Positions 1-7,440 of a stretch of DNA of 33,546 nt are shown here, piece after piece. A model generated the notes under the pieces. The model did no database searches and was not told where the DNA came from. It saw only the letters and a list, made by a program, of their open reading frames with translations. The stretch comes from Bacteroidales bacterium (GTDB taxonomy: Bacteria > Bacteroidota > Bacteroidia > Bacteroidales > F082), in NCBI GenBank assembly GCA_016285355.1, contig JAEEQP010000044.1, positions 1-33,546 of the forward strand, given 5' to 3'. The position numbers were made by a program, and so were the translations under genes. The number at the start of each line of letters is the position of its first letter. Position 1 is the first letter of the stretch.

Positions 1-1885
1 CGATTTCGGTGATGGCGGTCTCGTTCACGTCCTTGTCGAAGCAGGCCATGAGGTAGTTGTCGGCGACGCTCCAGACGGTCTTGCCGGCGATTTCGCGTTG
101 CTCTATCTTGGCCGAAAGCTCGATGCCGAGCTCTATCATGGCTTGGAAAAGCAGGTCTTCATCGGTGCGGTCAGGCTTGATGTTGTCCTCGAAGAGCAGG
201 TTCTCGTTGAACTGCTCGGGCGAGTAATACACATCCTGCATGTTGGAACTGTCGAGTTTGAGCACGCGGAAACCGATGTCCAAGGGCCTGGCCTCTGAGC
301 CTGTCGAAGAGCCAGCAAACAAACCTTCTTCCATCCGTTTCTTTTCTTGATCTTCAACGATTTTCTTGCCTGCACGGCGGATGCGCTCCTTGCCGATTTC
401 GCAGATGTTCTTGTAGCCTGCTTTGTATGCTTCGCTCTTTTCGTCCGTTGCCTCGGGCAGTTGCACCATAATGAACTTGCGGTTGCCTCCATCTTCTGCA
501 TTAAGTTGCATGACAGCGTGGGCGGTAGTTGCTGAACCAGAGAAGAAATCAAGGACAACAGAATCTTTTTCAGAACCAATTAGTGCAAAACGTTTAATTA
601 GTTCTACTGATTTAGGGAAATCAAATATATTAGCTTCCATCAATGCCTTTAATGTTCTTCGTGCAATATCAGATGAAATCAAACTATCTTGCCAAATAGT
701 TTTTGGTTTAGATGAAATTTCCTCTTCATCATCAATTAAAGGATTTAATTTAGGGTCTAAATAAATTTTGTATTCCATGCCCCATTTATCTTTACCTTTT
801 ACTTGCTTTGGTACCATCAAAGAAAGATTTTTTTCTACTCGATCTTTGCCCCATCTCCATCGTCCATCGGTACCATCCCCCTTGATTGGTAAAATCTCTA
901 CCCATTCTTCATGCTTTTCCAATGAAACCTGTTTGGTATTTGGATTGTAATATATGGGGAAAAACATATTAGGTCTGTCAGACCTATTATCTGCATTACC
1001 TCTTTTCCTTAAGTCTCGTAATTGGTACTTGTTGCCGTTATCGTCTTCCTTGTCAAACAATGATATTTGTTCTTCACTTAATGGAAGACCATGTGTTTCA
1101 TAATCCCTCTTACCATAAACTATAGCATACTCGTTGCATATTGCAAAATGCTTGGTATCATTACGCCCTTTTGGATTATTTACAACAATAACTTGACCAA
1201 CATAATTGATAGCTCCGAATATTTCATCACATAGTTTTCGCATATTCTCAACCTCATTATCATCAATACTGATAAATATCACCCCATCCTCGCTCAGCAA
1301 ATCCTTGGCTACTTTCAGGCGAGGGTAAATCATGTTGAGCCAGTCGGTGTGGAAGCGGCCGTTGCTTTCGGTGTTGGCCACTAGGCGGTTGCCCTCCTCG
1401 TCCTCCTGCCCGCTGTTGTGGACATAGTCGCCGGCTGTTTGGGAGAAGTCGTCGTTATACACGAAGTCGTTGCCCGTGTTGTAGGGCGGGTCGATATAGA
1501 TCATCTTCACCTTGCCAAGGTAGTTCTCGCGCAGCAGCTTCAGCACCTCCAGGTTGTCGCCCTCAATGTAGAGGTTCTGCGTATTGTCGAAGTCCACGCT
1601 CTCCTCGCGGCAGGGGCGCAGCGTGTCGGTGGTCGGCGCGTTGGCCAGCCGTATAGCGTTGCGCTTGTCGGGCCAGGTGAACTGATAGCGTTCCTCGGGG
1701 CCTTCCACGATGTCTTTAGAAAGCTCTTGGCGGAGCTGGTCGAAGTCGATCGCCGTCTCGGGCCTGCCGTTCTCATCGAGCCGCTCGGTGAGGCAGTTGG
1801 GGAAGAGCTCCCCTATGCGCTTTATGTTTTCGTCCACTTGGTTGGTGGTTTGCATGTTCAACTTATCCATATAATTCTCAAACAT
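1..1885 (-). CDS. mod: Type III restriction-modification DNA methyltransferase (Mod), C-terminus cut by window edge
   Basis: Adenine-specific DNA methyltransferase, the modification and target-recognition subunit of a type III restriction system. The frame is open from the ATG at 1885 to the left edge, giving 628 visible codons. The catalytic DPPYNTGNDF motif is at residues 132-141 and the SAM-binding motif (DFFSGSATT) starts at D446. This DPPY-before-FxG order is the beta class used by type III Mod proteins. The start overlaps the rloB stop by one base (TAATG), which suggests translational coupling in a rloA-rloB-mod operon; a res gene would be expected further left. Codons for residues ~200-448 (about 540-1290) are clearly more AT-rich than both ends, as if the recognition region had been exchanged. 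At 290-313 an in-frame stretch resembles the common dispersed repeat CTTCGACAGGCTCAG. Family call is secure; specificity is unknown. Confidence 0.93.
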   Translation of the reverse strand, partial: MFENYMDKLNMQTTNQVDENIKRIGELFPNCLTERLDENGRPETAIDFDQLRQELSKDIVEGPEERYQFTWPDKRNAIRLANAPTTDTLRPCREESVDFDNTQNLYIEGDNLEVLKLLRENYLGKVKMIYIDPPYNTGNDFVYNDDFSQTAGDYVHNSGQEDEEGNRLVANTESNGRFHTDWLNMIYPRLKVAKDLLSEDGVIFISIDDNEVENMRKLCDEIFGAINYVGQVIVVNNPKGRNDTKHFAICNEYAIVYGKRDYETHGLPLSEEQISLFDKEDDNGNKYQLRDLRKRGNADNRSDRPNMFFPIYYNPNTKQVSLEKHEEWVEILPIKGDGTDGRWRWGKDRVEKNLSLMVPKQVKGKDKWGMEYKIYLDPKLNPLIDDEEEISSKPKTIWQDSLISSDIARRTLKALMEANIFDFPKSVELIKRFALIGSEKDSVVLDFFSGSATTAHAVMQLNAEDGGNRKFIMVQLPEATDEKSEAYKAGYKNICEIGKERIRRAGKKIVEDQEKKRMEEGLFAGSSTGSEARPLDIGFRVLKLDSSNMQDVYYSPEQFNENLLFEDNIKPDRTDEDLLFQAMIELGIELSAKIEQREIAGKTVWSVADNYLMACFDKDVNETAITEI

Positions 1886-2475
1886 TATTCATTTTTAATA
1901 TTATTCAACTCATCAATAACCTTATACACATTGGTGTATGACTCACCATCTGTTCCAAAAGCCTTTGCCCTATCACAAGCTTCTTCCTGTCGGCCTTCAT
2001 CAACCATTTCAGCCACCCATTTCTCCTGTTGTAAGAATTTTTCAGCCTTATCGTATTGGGGAATGAAATTCTTCAAGTCCTCAATCACAGCTTGCGAAGT
2101 GCCAAAATAACGGTTGGTATTCCTGTAGTGCAGCAAAAACCAATACTCTATCGACGGAAGCGAATCACAAAGCATCACCGATGGATTGTCCTTGTACTTT
2201 CGCCGCAGGGCATTCCATTTCTTAAGTTCCAATTCATTCCATGTTGACACATCGGCATCAAACACACAAATGGCAAAACCATCATTTCGAAGCACTTCCT
2301 CTATCCTTTTCGCCATGCCATTGGCCGTTTCCGTTCCAAAAAAGCGCGGACGTATCTTCACGCGGTAATCCTTCAGCCTTTTCAAATGCTTGAAATACCA
2401 TTGCTCGGTAATACCCGCCCCAATAAGGGTTGGTATCGGACTTTTCTTTATTCTTATGGATGCTTTTCTCGCCAT
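1885..2475 (-). CDS. rloB: RloB family protein
   Basis: A 196-residue protein matching the RloB family, found next to an RloA-type ATPase in restriction-modification loci and associated with phage defence. An N-terminal basic segment is followed by a GAGITEQWYFKHL stretch, a core with FDADVSTWNE (acidic residues of a TOPRIM-like fold) and PSIEYWFLLHY, a pattern typical of RloB. The C-terminal third is charged and helical. The ATG lies 9 nt after the rloA stop, and the stop overlaps the mod start, so the three genes are probably cotranscribed. RloB is thought to act as the nuclease-like partner of RloA, but that is family inference and activity is not shown here. The length is normal for the family and no lesion is seen. 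Confidence 0.85.
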   Translation of the reverse strand: MARKASIRIKKSPIPTLIGAGITEQWYFKHLKRLKDYRVKIRPRFFGTETANGMAKRIEEVLRNDGFAICVFDADVSTWNELELKKWNALRRKYKDNPSVMLCDSLPSIEYWFLLHYRNTNRYFGTSQAVIEDLKNFIPQYDKAEKFLQQEKWVAEMVDEGRQEEACDRAKAFGTDGESYTNVYKVIDELNNIKNE

Positions 2476-2484
2476 GGGAACGAT

Positions 2485-3774
2485 TCATTTAATGTTCGGC
2501 AATGCCCCAAAAACTCCATTGCGATAAGCCTTTTGCAAGGATGAGATTCTATTCAATCCCTTGAATTCCACCAATGAATAGAGATCCGTATTTCCTGTTT
2601 CGTCTTTTTCAGTAAACCAAACGGAATCCTTGCGAATGAGGTCATCCCCTACGGTATTTAGCAAGGGGTCATAATGAGTTGTGACAAGCAATTGTGCCCT
2701 ATTGCGCTGCGAAAGGAACTGCTCGATAATATATTCAACCAAATCAGGATGCAAGGAAGCTTCGATTTCATCTATAAAAAGGAAAGCCTGTTTGTTCAAG
2801 GCCTCAAAGATGCCAGCTTCTATTCCGATGGTGCGCATTGTGCCAGCTGATTGGCTGCCAGCAGGCAATGTATAGGTTTCTTCTCCTCGAACATTCCTGA
2901 CAGAATGGACAAATTGAGTCCTTACGCTATCAATACTTGTATCCTTTTTCAACTGTTCCTTGACGTTGGCAGGGGTATTTTCATCCAAAAGCATCATGTC
3001 GACAAACCTTTTGGAAAGTGGCCTTTTGACCAAATCCGTTTTCACATCAGAGATATTGAAATCAGCATGGTTGACAAAATTCAACAAATACTTTTTGAGC
3101 CCATCATCATCCAACATTTTTTCGCTTGCATAATCAAACATCTCAGTCTGAGGCTCAACGATAGGCATAATACCATTCCTGAACCACTCTCTGGCCGTAT
3201 CTATCTCTGGCATAGACACATTGACTTGTGCTCTTGCAGCAAAGAACGACATATTGGGCAAACATTTTAGAGAAAGTTCTTCCTTGGCTGCCGCACTAAT
3301 TTTCACGACGGCGGGATTAAAATAGAGCACGGACTCGCCTTTTTCCCATGTCCGCTCAAACAATTTTGTGGGTTGCGCAGAAGTATAATAAAAAAGCCGC
3401 TCCAGATAGACTCTTTTTTGATCCAACTTAAGCTCATACCAATACTTGGTATCACCAAGATAATATTTCAAACTAAACTCGGAAGGCTCTTGGGGTGTAA
3501 CGGCATCCAACTTAAATGGAGTAGTTCCTGTTTGTTCCTCCAAATCTGTCGTTCTCTCAAAAACGAAATTACGAAGGAACTCCAATGCATAAAGAAGGTT
3601 TGACTTACCCGAAGCATTGGCACCATATACCATGGCGAAACGGAGCAAACGAACTCCAGGAGTCACCTCAACAATATGGCTATTTTCAAAGGTCTTGTCT
3701 TTTGTCGCTTCGAAATTGAGTGTCACCTCATCCCTGAACGACATAAAGTTTTTTATTTTAAACTCTTGTATCAT
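2485..3774 (-). CDS. rloA: AAA family ATPase, RloA-like (ATP/GTP-binding defence ATPase)
   Basis: A 429-residue ABC/SMC-like AAA ATPase of the AAA_15/AAA_21 type. The N-terminus (MIQEFKIKNFMSFRDE) is typical, Walker A is GANASGKSNLL near residue 50, and Walker B is AFLFIDEIEASLHPDLVEY near residue 335, followed by a TTHYDPLL switch. A longer frame begins at a TTG at 3819, but that codon sits inside the predicted -7 promoter element, so the ATG at 3774 is chosen. It heads the rloA-rloB-mod operon. RloA family proteins are predicted to use ATP to control a nuclease partner (RloB), giving abortive-infection-type defence. That function is inferred from the family and context. No truncation is visible. 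Confidence 0.87.
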   Translation of the reverse strand: MIQEFKIKNFMSFRDEVTLNFEATKDKTFENSHIVEVTPGVRLLRFAMVYGANASGKSNLLYALEFLRNFVFERTTDLEEQTGTTPFKLDAVTPQEPSEFSLKYYLGDTKYWYELKLDQKRVYLERLFYYTSAQPTKLFERTWEKGESVLYFNPAVVKISAAAKEELSLKCLPNMSFFAARAQVNVSMPEIDTAREWFRNGIMPIVEPQTEMFDYASEKMLDDDGLKKYLLNFVNHADFNISDVKTDLVKRPLSKRFVDMMLLDENTPANVKEQLKKDTSIDSVRTQFVHSVRNVRGEETYTLPAGSQSAGTMRTIGIEAGIFEALNKQAFLFIDEIEASLHPDLVEYIIEQFLSQRNRAQLLVTTHYDPLLNTVGDDLIRKDSVWFTEKDETGNTDLYSLVEFKGLNRISSLQKAYRNGVFGALPNIK

Positions 3775-3816
3775 AAAACTACTGTATTTATCACCCAATT
3801 CAAGTGATTCACACCG

Positions 3817-3848
3817 CAAAAATACACTTTTCTATCCAAATACACAAA
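3817..3848 (-). promoter_or_regulatory. Bacteroidota-type promoter of rloA-rloB-mod
   Basis: On the minus strand the -33 element TTTG (3845-3848) is separated by 20 bp from the -7 element TATTTTTG (3817-3824). This matches the Bacteroidota consensus TTTG-(19-21)-TAnnTTTG. It lies 42 bp upstream of the rloA ATG and rules out the upstream TTG as a start. Confidence 0.65.
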
Positions 3849-3878
3849 TAAAATCAAATATTCTTATAATTTATTTCC

Positions 3879-3894
3879 AAAAATTGCAATTTTT
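3879..3894. repeat. 16-bp perfect AT palindrome at end of DUF4391-like gene
   Basis: AAAAATTGCAATTTTT reads the same on both strands and overlaps the stop codon of the minus-strand DUF4391-like gene. It lacks a loop and a GC stem, so it is at best a weak terminator; a protein-binding site or chance is also possible. Confidence 0.3.
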
Positions 3895-4244
3895 ATGTCA
3901 AACTACCTTTTAAACCCATTAATTGCTGATACAACTCATACTTTTTCCTCGGCTGTTTCTCCACCTTGAGCTTCTTCCCCAGACTTTCTATCAACTTGAT
4001 CTTCTTCAGCTTCTCACCATCAATAGCAATCTGCTCTTCCATGGTCACGCCTTCCATCACCTCGAATTTGCCGATGGTGGTTACCAAATGCTCCCACACC
4101 TTGTCCAAGTCAAGTCCCATCAAAGGCAACGCGGCATCTTCCAACGGCTCCCAATCCATGACAATGTCGTGGCCATCGTGCATATAATTCAACAAGTCGA
4201 GTCGGAACTCATTCAGGCCCAAATATGTTGTTGATGATTTCCAT
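3893..4244 (-). pseudogene. DUF4391-like protein, shortened and apparently frameshifted
   Basis: The 3893-4222 frame encodes about 109 residues resembling the C-terminal half of DUF4391 proteins, which accompany type III mod genes in Bacteroidota. It has a DWEPLEDAALPL stretch, then a GLDLDKVWEHLV helix, and ends in a lysine-rich coiled coil (KLKKIKLIESLGKKLKVEKQ). It has no ATG at its head; the frame enters through a TTG at 4222. An ATG at 4244, 23 nt below a good promoter, starts MEIINNIFG and then hits a stop at 4209 in another frame. Removing one G near 4218-4220 joins the two into one 116-residue reading. The family is usually about 200 residues or more, so the N-terminal half is missing even after that correction. 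It is probably a decayed member of the neighbouring defence locus; a short leader peptide or assembly error is possible. Confidence 0.55.
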
Positions 4245-4267
4245 ATTAGATGCGCAAAAAAGTGCTA

Positions 4268-4298
4268 CAAAAATACAGTTTTCCCAAACCTTTTCAAA
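4268..4298 (-). promoter_or_regulatory. Bacteroidota-type promoter of DUF4391-like gene
   Basis: Minus strand: the -33 element TTTG (4295-4298), a 19-bp spacer, then the -7 element TATTTTTG (4268-4275). The ATG at 4244 follows after 23 nt. The quality of this promoter contrasts with the broken reading frame below it. Confidence 0.6.
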
Positions 4299-4433
4299 TA
4301 CCCGCCTTGGAACAAGAAAGTTTTCTACAATTGAGAAAGCAGAAGCAAAAAGATGTTAGTGTTGTTGAAGCTTTTAGATGCATTAAATATGCGAAAATAA
4401 AGCAGAAGCAACAATCTTGTTTAGGAAAACTTG

Positions 4434-4441
4434 TATTTTTG
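4434..4441 (+). promoter_or_regulatory. -7 element upstream of dgt
   Basis: TATTTTTG fits TAnnTTTG and lies 63 bp before the dgt ATG. No TTTG is found 19-21 bp upstream, so only the -7 element is supported. The rest of the gap from 4299 to 4504 shows nothing else; a 75-codon ORF there has no recognisable content. Confidence 0.4.
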
Positions 4442-4504
4442 CGGATTAAAATCGACAAACGCATTACAACTCTTTGAGTTTATTGTCCCACAACAAAAGC
4501 AACT

Positions 4505-5818
4505 ATGAACTGGCCCGACCTACTCTCCAACAAACGCTACGCGCAGCCGCACAAGAGCCCCGACATCCGCAGCTCGTTCCAGCGCGACTATGACCGCATC
4601 ATCTTCTGCAGCCCCTTCCGCCGACTGCAAAACAAGACGCAAGTGTTTCCCCTGCCTGGCGCACAGATGGTACACAACCGCCTAACCCACAGCTTGGAAG
4701 TGGCGAGTGTGGGCCGTTCTATCGCCTGCCGGACAGTGGAGAAATTAGCCAAGAAGCATCCCGAACTGAAAGACCGTCAGTCCGACATCGAGACCATCGT
4801 GGCCTCGGCTTGTCTGGCTCACGACTTGGGCAACCCGCCTTTCGGTCACTCGGGCGAGGACACCATCAGCAGCTTTTTCAAGGACGGAGCGGGCAAGGAA
4901 CTACAAAGCCAAGTGTTGCCCGAACAATGGAGCGACCTCATAGCTTTTGAGGGCAACGCCAACGCTTTCCGTCAACTGACGCACCAGTTTACAGGTCGAC
5001 GTGCGGGTGGCTTCTCTTTGACCTCCGCGACTTTGGCCACCTTATTAAAATACCCCTACCCTTCCTTCGACAAGGGCAACCGTAAGAAATACAATGTGTT
5101 TTATTCGGAAATTCCTGCCTTTGAGGAAGTGGTCAATGAGTGCGGCATCCCACGTTTGGATACGGAGCATTTGGTTTACGCACGACATCCGCTGTCCTAC
5201 ATGATGGAAGCCTCTGACGACATTTGCTACCTCGTTTTGGACATGGAGGACGCCCACAAGCGAGGCATCATCAGCACAGAGGCAATCGAGAACTGTTTCG
5301 TCTCATTTTTCGACGAAAACAAGGACAAAACTTTCTTCAAGCACAAGGAAGACGTTTATCGCGACGTTACCGATGTCAACGAGCGGATGGCCTTCCTCCG
5401 CGCTATGCTCATCAATAAATTGGTGAACCTGGCCAGCGACATTTTCGTCAAAAACTACGAGGCCATCATGGAAGGCCGCTTCGAGAAGAACCTGATTTCG
5501 CATCTGCCTGAGTTTGAGAAAAATGCACTTGACCTCTGTCGCGACGAGTCGGTGAAGCATATCTACCGCCACCCGTCCGTGGTTAAAATCGAACTGACAG
5601 GCTTCAATGTCATTGGCACGCTGCTGGAAGACTTTACCGATGCTGTCTTAAATCCCGACACACCTAATAATAAAAAGCTACTCTCACTCATCCCCGAGCA
5701 GTTTAAGGTGCAGACCGAAGAGGTATATCCCAAGCTTCAGTCCGTCATCGACTTCATCTCCAACATGACCGACCTTTACGCCGTGCAACTCTACAAAGAC
5801 CTGAGAGGAATCGACTGA
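4505..5818 (+). CDS. dgt: Deoxyguanosinetriphosphate triphosphohydrolase (dGTPase)
   Basis: HD-domain enzyme of 437 residues that hydrolyses dGTP to deoxyguanosine and triphosphate, affecting dNTP pools and DNA fidelity. HNRLTHSLEV (H57, H62) and CLAHDLGNPPFGHSGE (H106-D107, H115) form the metal-binding HD signature of dGTPases. R-rich segments near the N-terminus (SSFQRDYDRIIFCSPFRRLQ) are also typical. The length agrees with Bacteroidota members. Its TGA overlaps the next ATG by one base (TGATG), so the secreted protein downstream is probably translated from the same message. Cytoplasmic; no lesion seen. It is likely a housekeeping gene, though some dGTPases also restrict phage. Confidence 0.93.
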   Translation: MNWPDLLSNKRYAQPHKSPDIRSSFQRDYDRIIFCSPFRRLQNKTQVFPLPGAQMVHNRLTHSLEVASVGRSIACRTVEKLAKKHPELKDRQSDIETIVASACLAHDLGNPPFGHSGEDTISSFFKDGAGKELQSQVLPEQWSDLIAFEGNANAFRQLTHQFTGRRAGGFSLTSATLATLLKYPYPSFDKGNRKKYNVFYSEIPAFEEVVNECGIPRLDTEHLVYARHPLSYMMEASDDICYLVLDMEDAHKRGIISTEAIENCFVSFFDENKDKTFFKHKEDVYRDVTDVNERMAFLRAMLINKLVNLASDIFVKNYEAIMEGRFEKNLISHLPEFEKNALDLCRDESVKHIYRHPSVVKIELTGFNVIGTLLEDFTDAVLNPDTPNNKKLLSLIPEQFKVQTEEVYPKLQSVIDFISNMTDLYAVQLYKDLRGID

Positions 5819-7413
5819 TGAAGAGGATTTTGGCCATCGTTTTGTTCTCGTTGTGCGGAGTAGTTTCGCTTGCGCAAGCACCTTTAATTACAAGGAGCAC
5901 AAAGTCCTATCTGATTGCAGACGGCGACCCAAAAGACACAGCATTCCTGAAAGAAAAATGCCGTCAGGCAGGTTTGGATTTAGGCCTTTCGGTGTTGGCC
6001 AACCGCATCCCAACCGACAGCCCCCTTGTAGGACCAAAGCCTTCGGAGCATCTATTAATACAAGGTGTGCTGCAACTCCAACTGCCCATAGACGACAAGC
6101 AGACCGAATTTGCGGTGTATCATTCCGAACTTTTCAACCAACCCGCCACCATCAATGTGCTTCGCATCGACGACGAACTCATCACCTACCGCACCACGGA
6201 ACATACAGGGAATATTAACCTTTTTTACCACTGCATTCGAGGCGCATTCGGCACAAAAGCCAAAGCTCATGGCAAAAACGCTTTGGTTTACAAACTTTGG
6301 GACACACCCGAGCGCACGCTCCTACCTGATTTTGAACTGCAAAACGAAATGGTCTTGTCAGAAGCAAAAAAGTTAGCTGACACAGATTATCCGATACTGA
6401 TTTTCAACGACTTGAAAAGCTATGCCTACAATGATCAAGGTGACACAGCCATCAGACATCTTTTAGACACAATACACAAATACAATCCCGACAAACTCCT
6501 GCAAGCCGACCTGCTCACTCCTGCTTCATGGTACTACCTGAGCCGAGTCAATGAAAACCAGCTTTGGAACGAGTCAATGCGCACCAAAATTGTAGAAACG
6601 CTGACCGAGAAACAGGATTTCTATCGCAAGTATCAGATACCGTGGATGATAGGTAACTTCCAAATCCACCTCGCTGACAAAAACCGAAAAGCCACTTCTT
6701 TGGAAGAACTCGAATGGTTCCTCAGCAAAGCCGCCGCCTTCGATGCCGGGTTCGGCCTTGATTTCAATGCAGAAACCATGCGGAAGCATGGCCTGACCGA
6801 TGAAATGATGAACACCATCAATCTTTGGGAAACGCTTCGTTTGGCAGATGCATTCAGCGAGGAACAAAAGGAACAATTCAAAGACCCATACGGAAATTGG
6901 CATCTTAAACAAGTCAACGACACAACCTTCTGGCTGTTTGAGCAACAAATATCGAGGCATTATGTCTGCAAGCCTAACATCAATCGGTGCGACACCTGCA
7001 AAAACTGGGGAAGCATGCACGGCAATTGGAACTGGACAAGCTATTACAACAGTCCACTTTCCTTTGTCCTCAAAGTCGAAGGCGAAGGCAGCATCAGCGA
7101 TTTGTACATTCTTTCCGAACAAGGTCGTTTCGTTTTCCCCACCACCATCGAAGCAGGACAATACCTTATTTTTGATTTGAACCATAACGGAATTGCCCGT
7201 ATTACTGACCTCAATTACAATACGATAGAGGAAATCAAGCCCATTGGAATTCCTCCCCGACTTTGTGAAGGTGAAAACTTGATTTCGTTCGAATGTCCTT
7301 TTGTGGGCGAAGGAGAGAAAATGCCTGAAGTAAGCGTGCGTTACATCACCATCAGCGAGCGGGAGACTGAAACCATTTTCCTCAAACCTGCCCAACAGTC
7401 AGACGCTCCTTAA
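5818..7413 (+). CDS. Secreted protein of unknown function
   Basis: A 531-residue protein with a clear signal peptide (MKRILAIVLFSLCGVVSLAQA), so it is exported to the periplasm or beyond. I cannot assign it to a named family with confidence. The middle (residues ~180-350) has the rhythm of a TIM barrel: repeated hydrophobic strands (YPILIFNDL, WMIGNFQIHL) and a segment LEWFLSKAAAFDAGFGLDF resembling barrels in Bacteroidota glycosidase-like proteins. The C-terminal ~130 residues look like beta-sandwich material. A Cys pair (RCDTCKNW) and a WNW motif lie near residue 400. It overlaps dgt by one base, so the two are probably cotranscribed, though no functional link is obvious. A carbohydrate-active role is only a guess. 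Confidence 0.75.
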   Translation: MKRILAIVLFSLCGVVSLAQAPLITRSTKSYLIADGDPKDTAFLKEKCRQAGLDLGLSVLANRIPTDSPLVGPKPSEHLLIQGVLQLQLPIDDKQTEFAVYHSELFNQPATINVLRIDDELITYRTTEHTGNINLFYHCIRGAFGTKAKAHGKNALVYKLWDTPERTLLPDFELQNEMVLSEAKKLADTDYPILIFNDLKSYAYNDQGDTAIRHLLDTIHKYNPDKLLQADLLTPASWYYLSRVNENQLWNESMRTKIVETLTEKQDFYRKYQIPWMIGNFQIHLADKNRKATSLEELEWFLSKAAAFDAGFGLDFNAETMRKHGLTDEMMNTINLWETLRLADAFSEEQKEQFKDPYGNWHLKQVNDTTFWLFEQQISRHYVCKPNINRCDTCKNWGSMHGNWNWTSYYNSPLSFVLKVEGEGSISDLYILSEQGRFVFPTTIEAGQYLIFDLNHNGIARITDLNYNTIEEIKPIGIPPRLCEGENLISFECPFVGEGEKMPEVSVRYITISERETETIFLKPAQQSDAP

Positions 7414-7425
7414 AGAAAAAAGTGT

Positions 7426-7433
7426 TACCTTTG
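7426..7433 (+). promoter_or_regulatory. -7 element directly before the histidine kinase start
   Basis: TACCTTTG fits TAnnTTTG and ends only 7 bp before the ATG at 7441. Transcription from it would begin at or next to the start codon (leaderless or nearly so). No -33 match is seen at the right spacing. Confidence 0.4.
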
Positions 7434-7440
7434 CGCCATC

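Noticed and set aside
1418..2110. 230-codon plus-strand ORF opposite mod and rloB
   Set aside because: It lies antisense to two genes with clear catalytic motifs and spans their junction.
2282..2488. 68-codon minus-strand ORF overlapping the rloB start
   Set aside because: It is an alternative frame of rloB without independent support; rloB itself matches its family from the ATG at 2475.
4250..4477. 75-codon ORF upstream of dgt
   Set aside because: Basic, low-complexity translation that crosses promoter elements on both strands; no family resemblance or ribosome site.
6574..7395. Long minus-strand ORF (273 codons) opposite the secreted 531-aa protein
   Set aside because: It mirrors the plus-strand gene, lacks a recognisable domain, and the plus strand carries a signal peptide and operon context.
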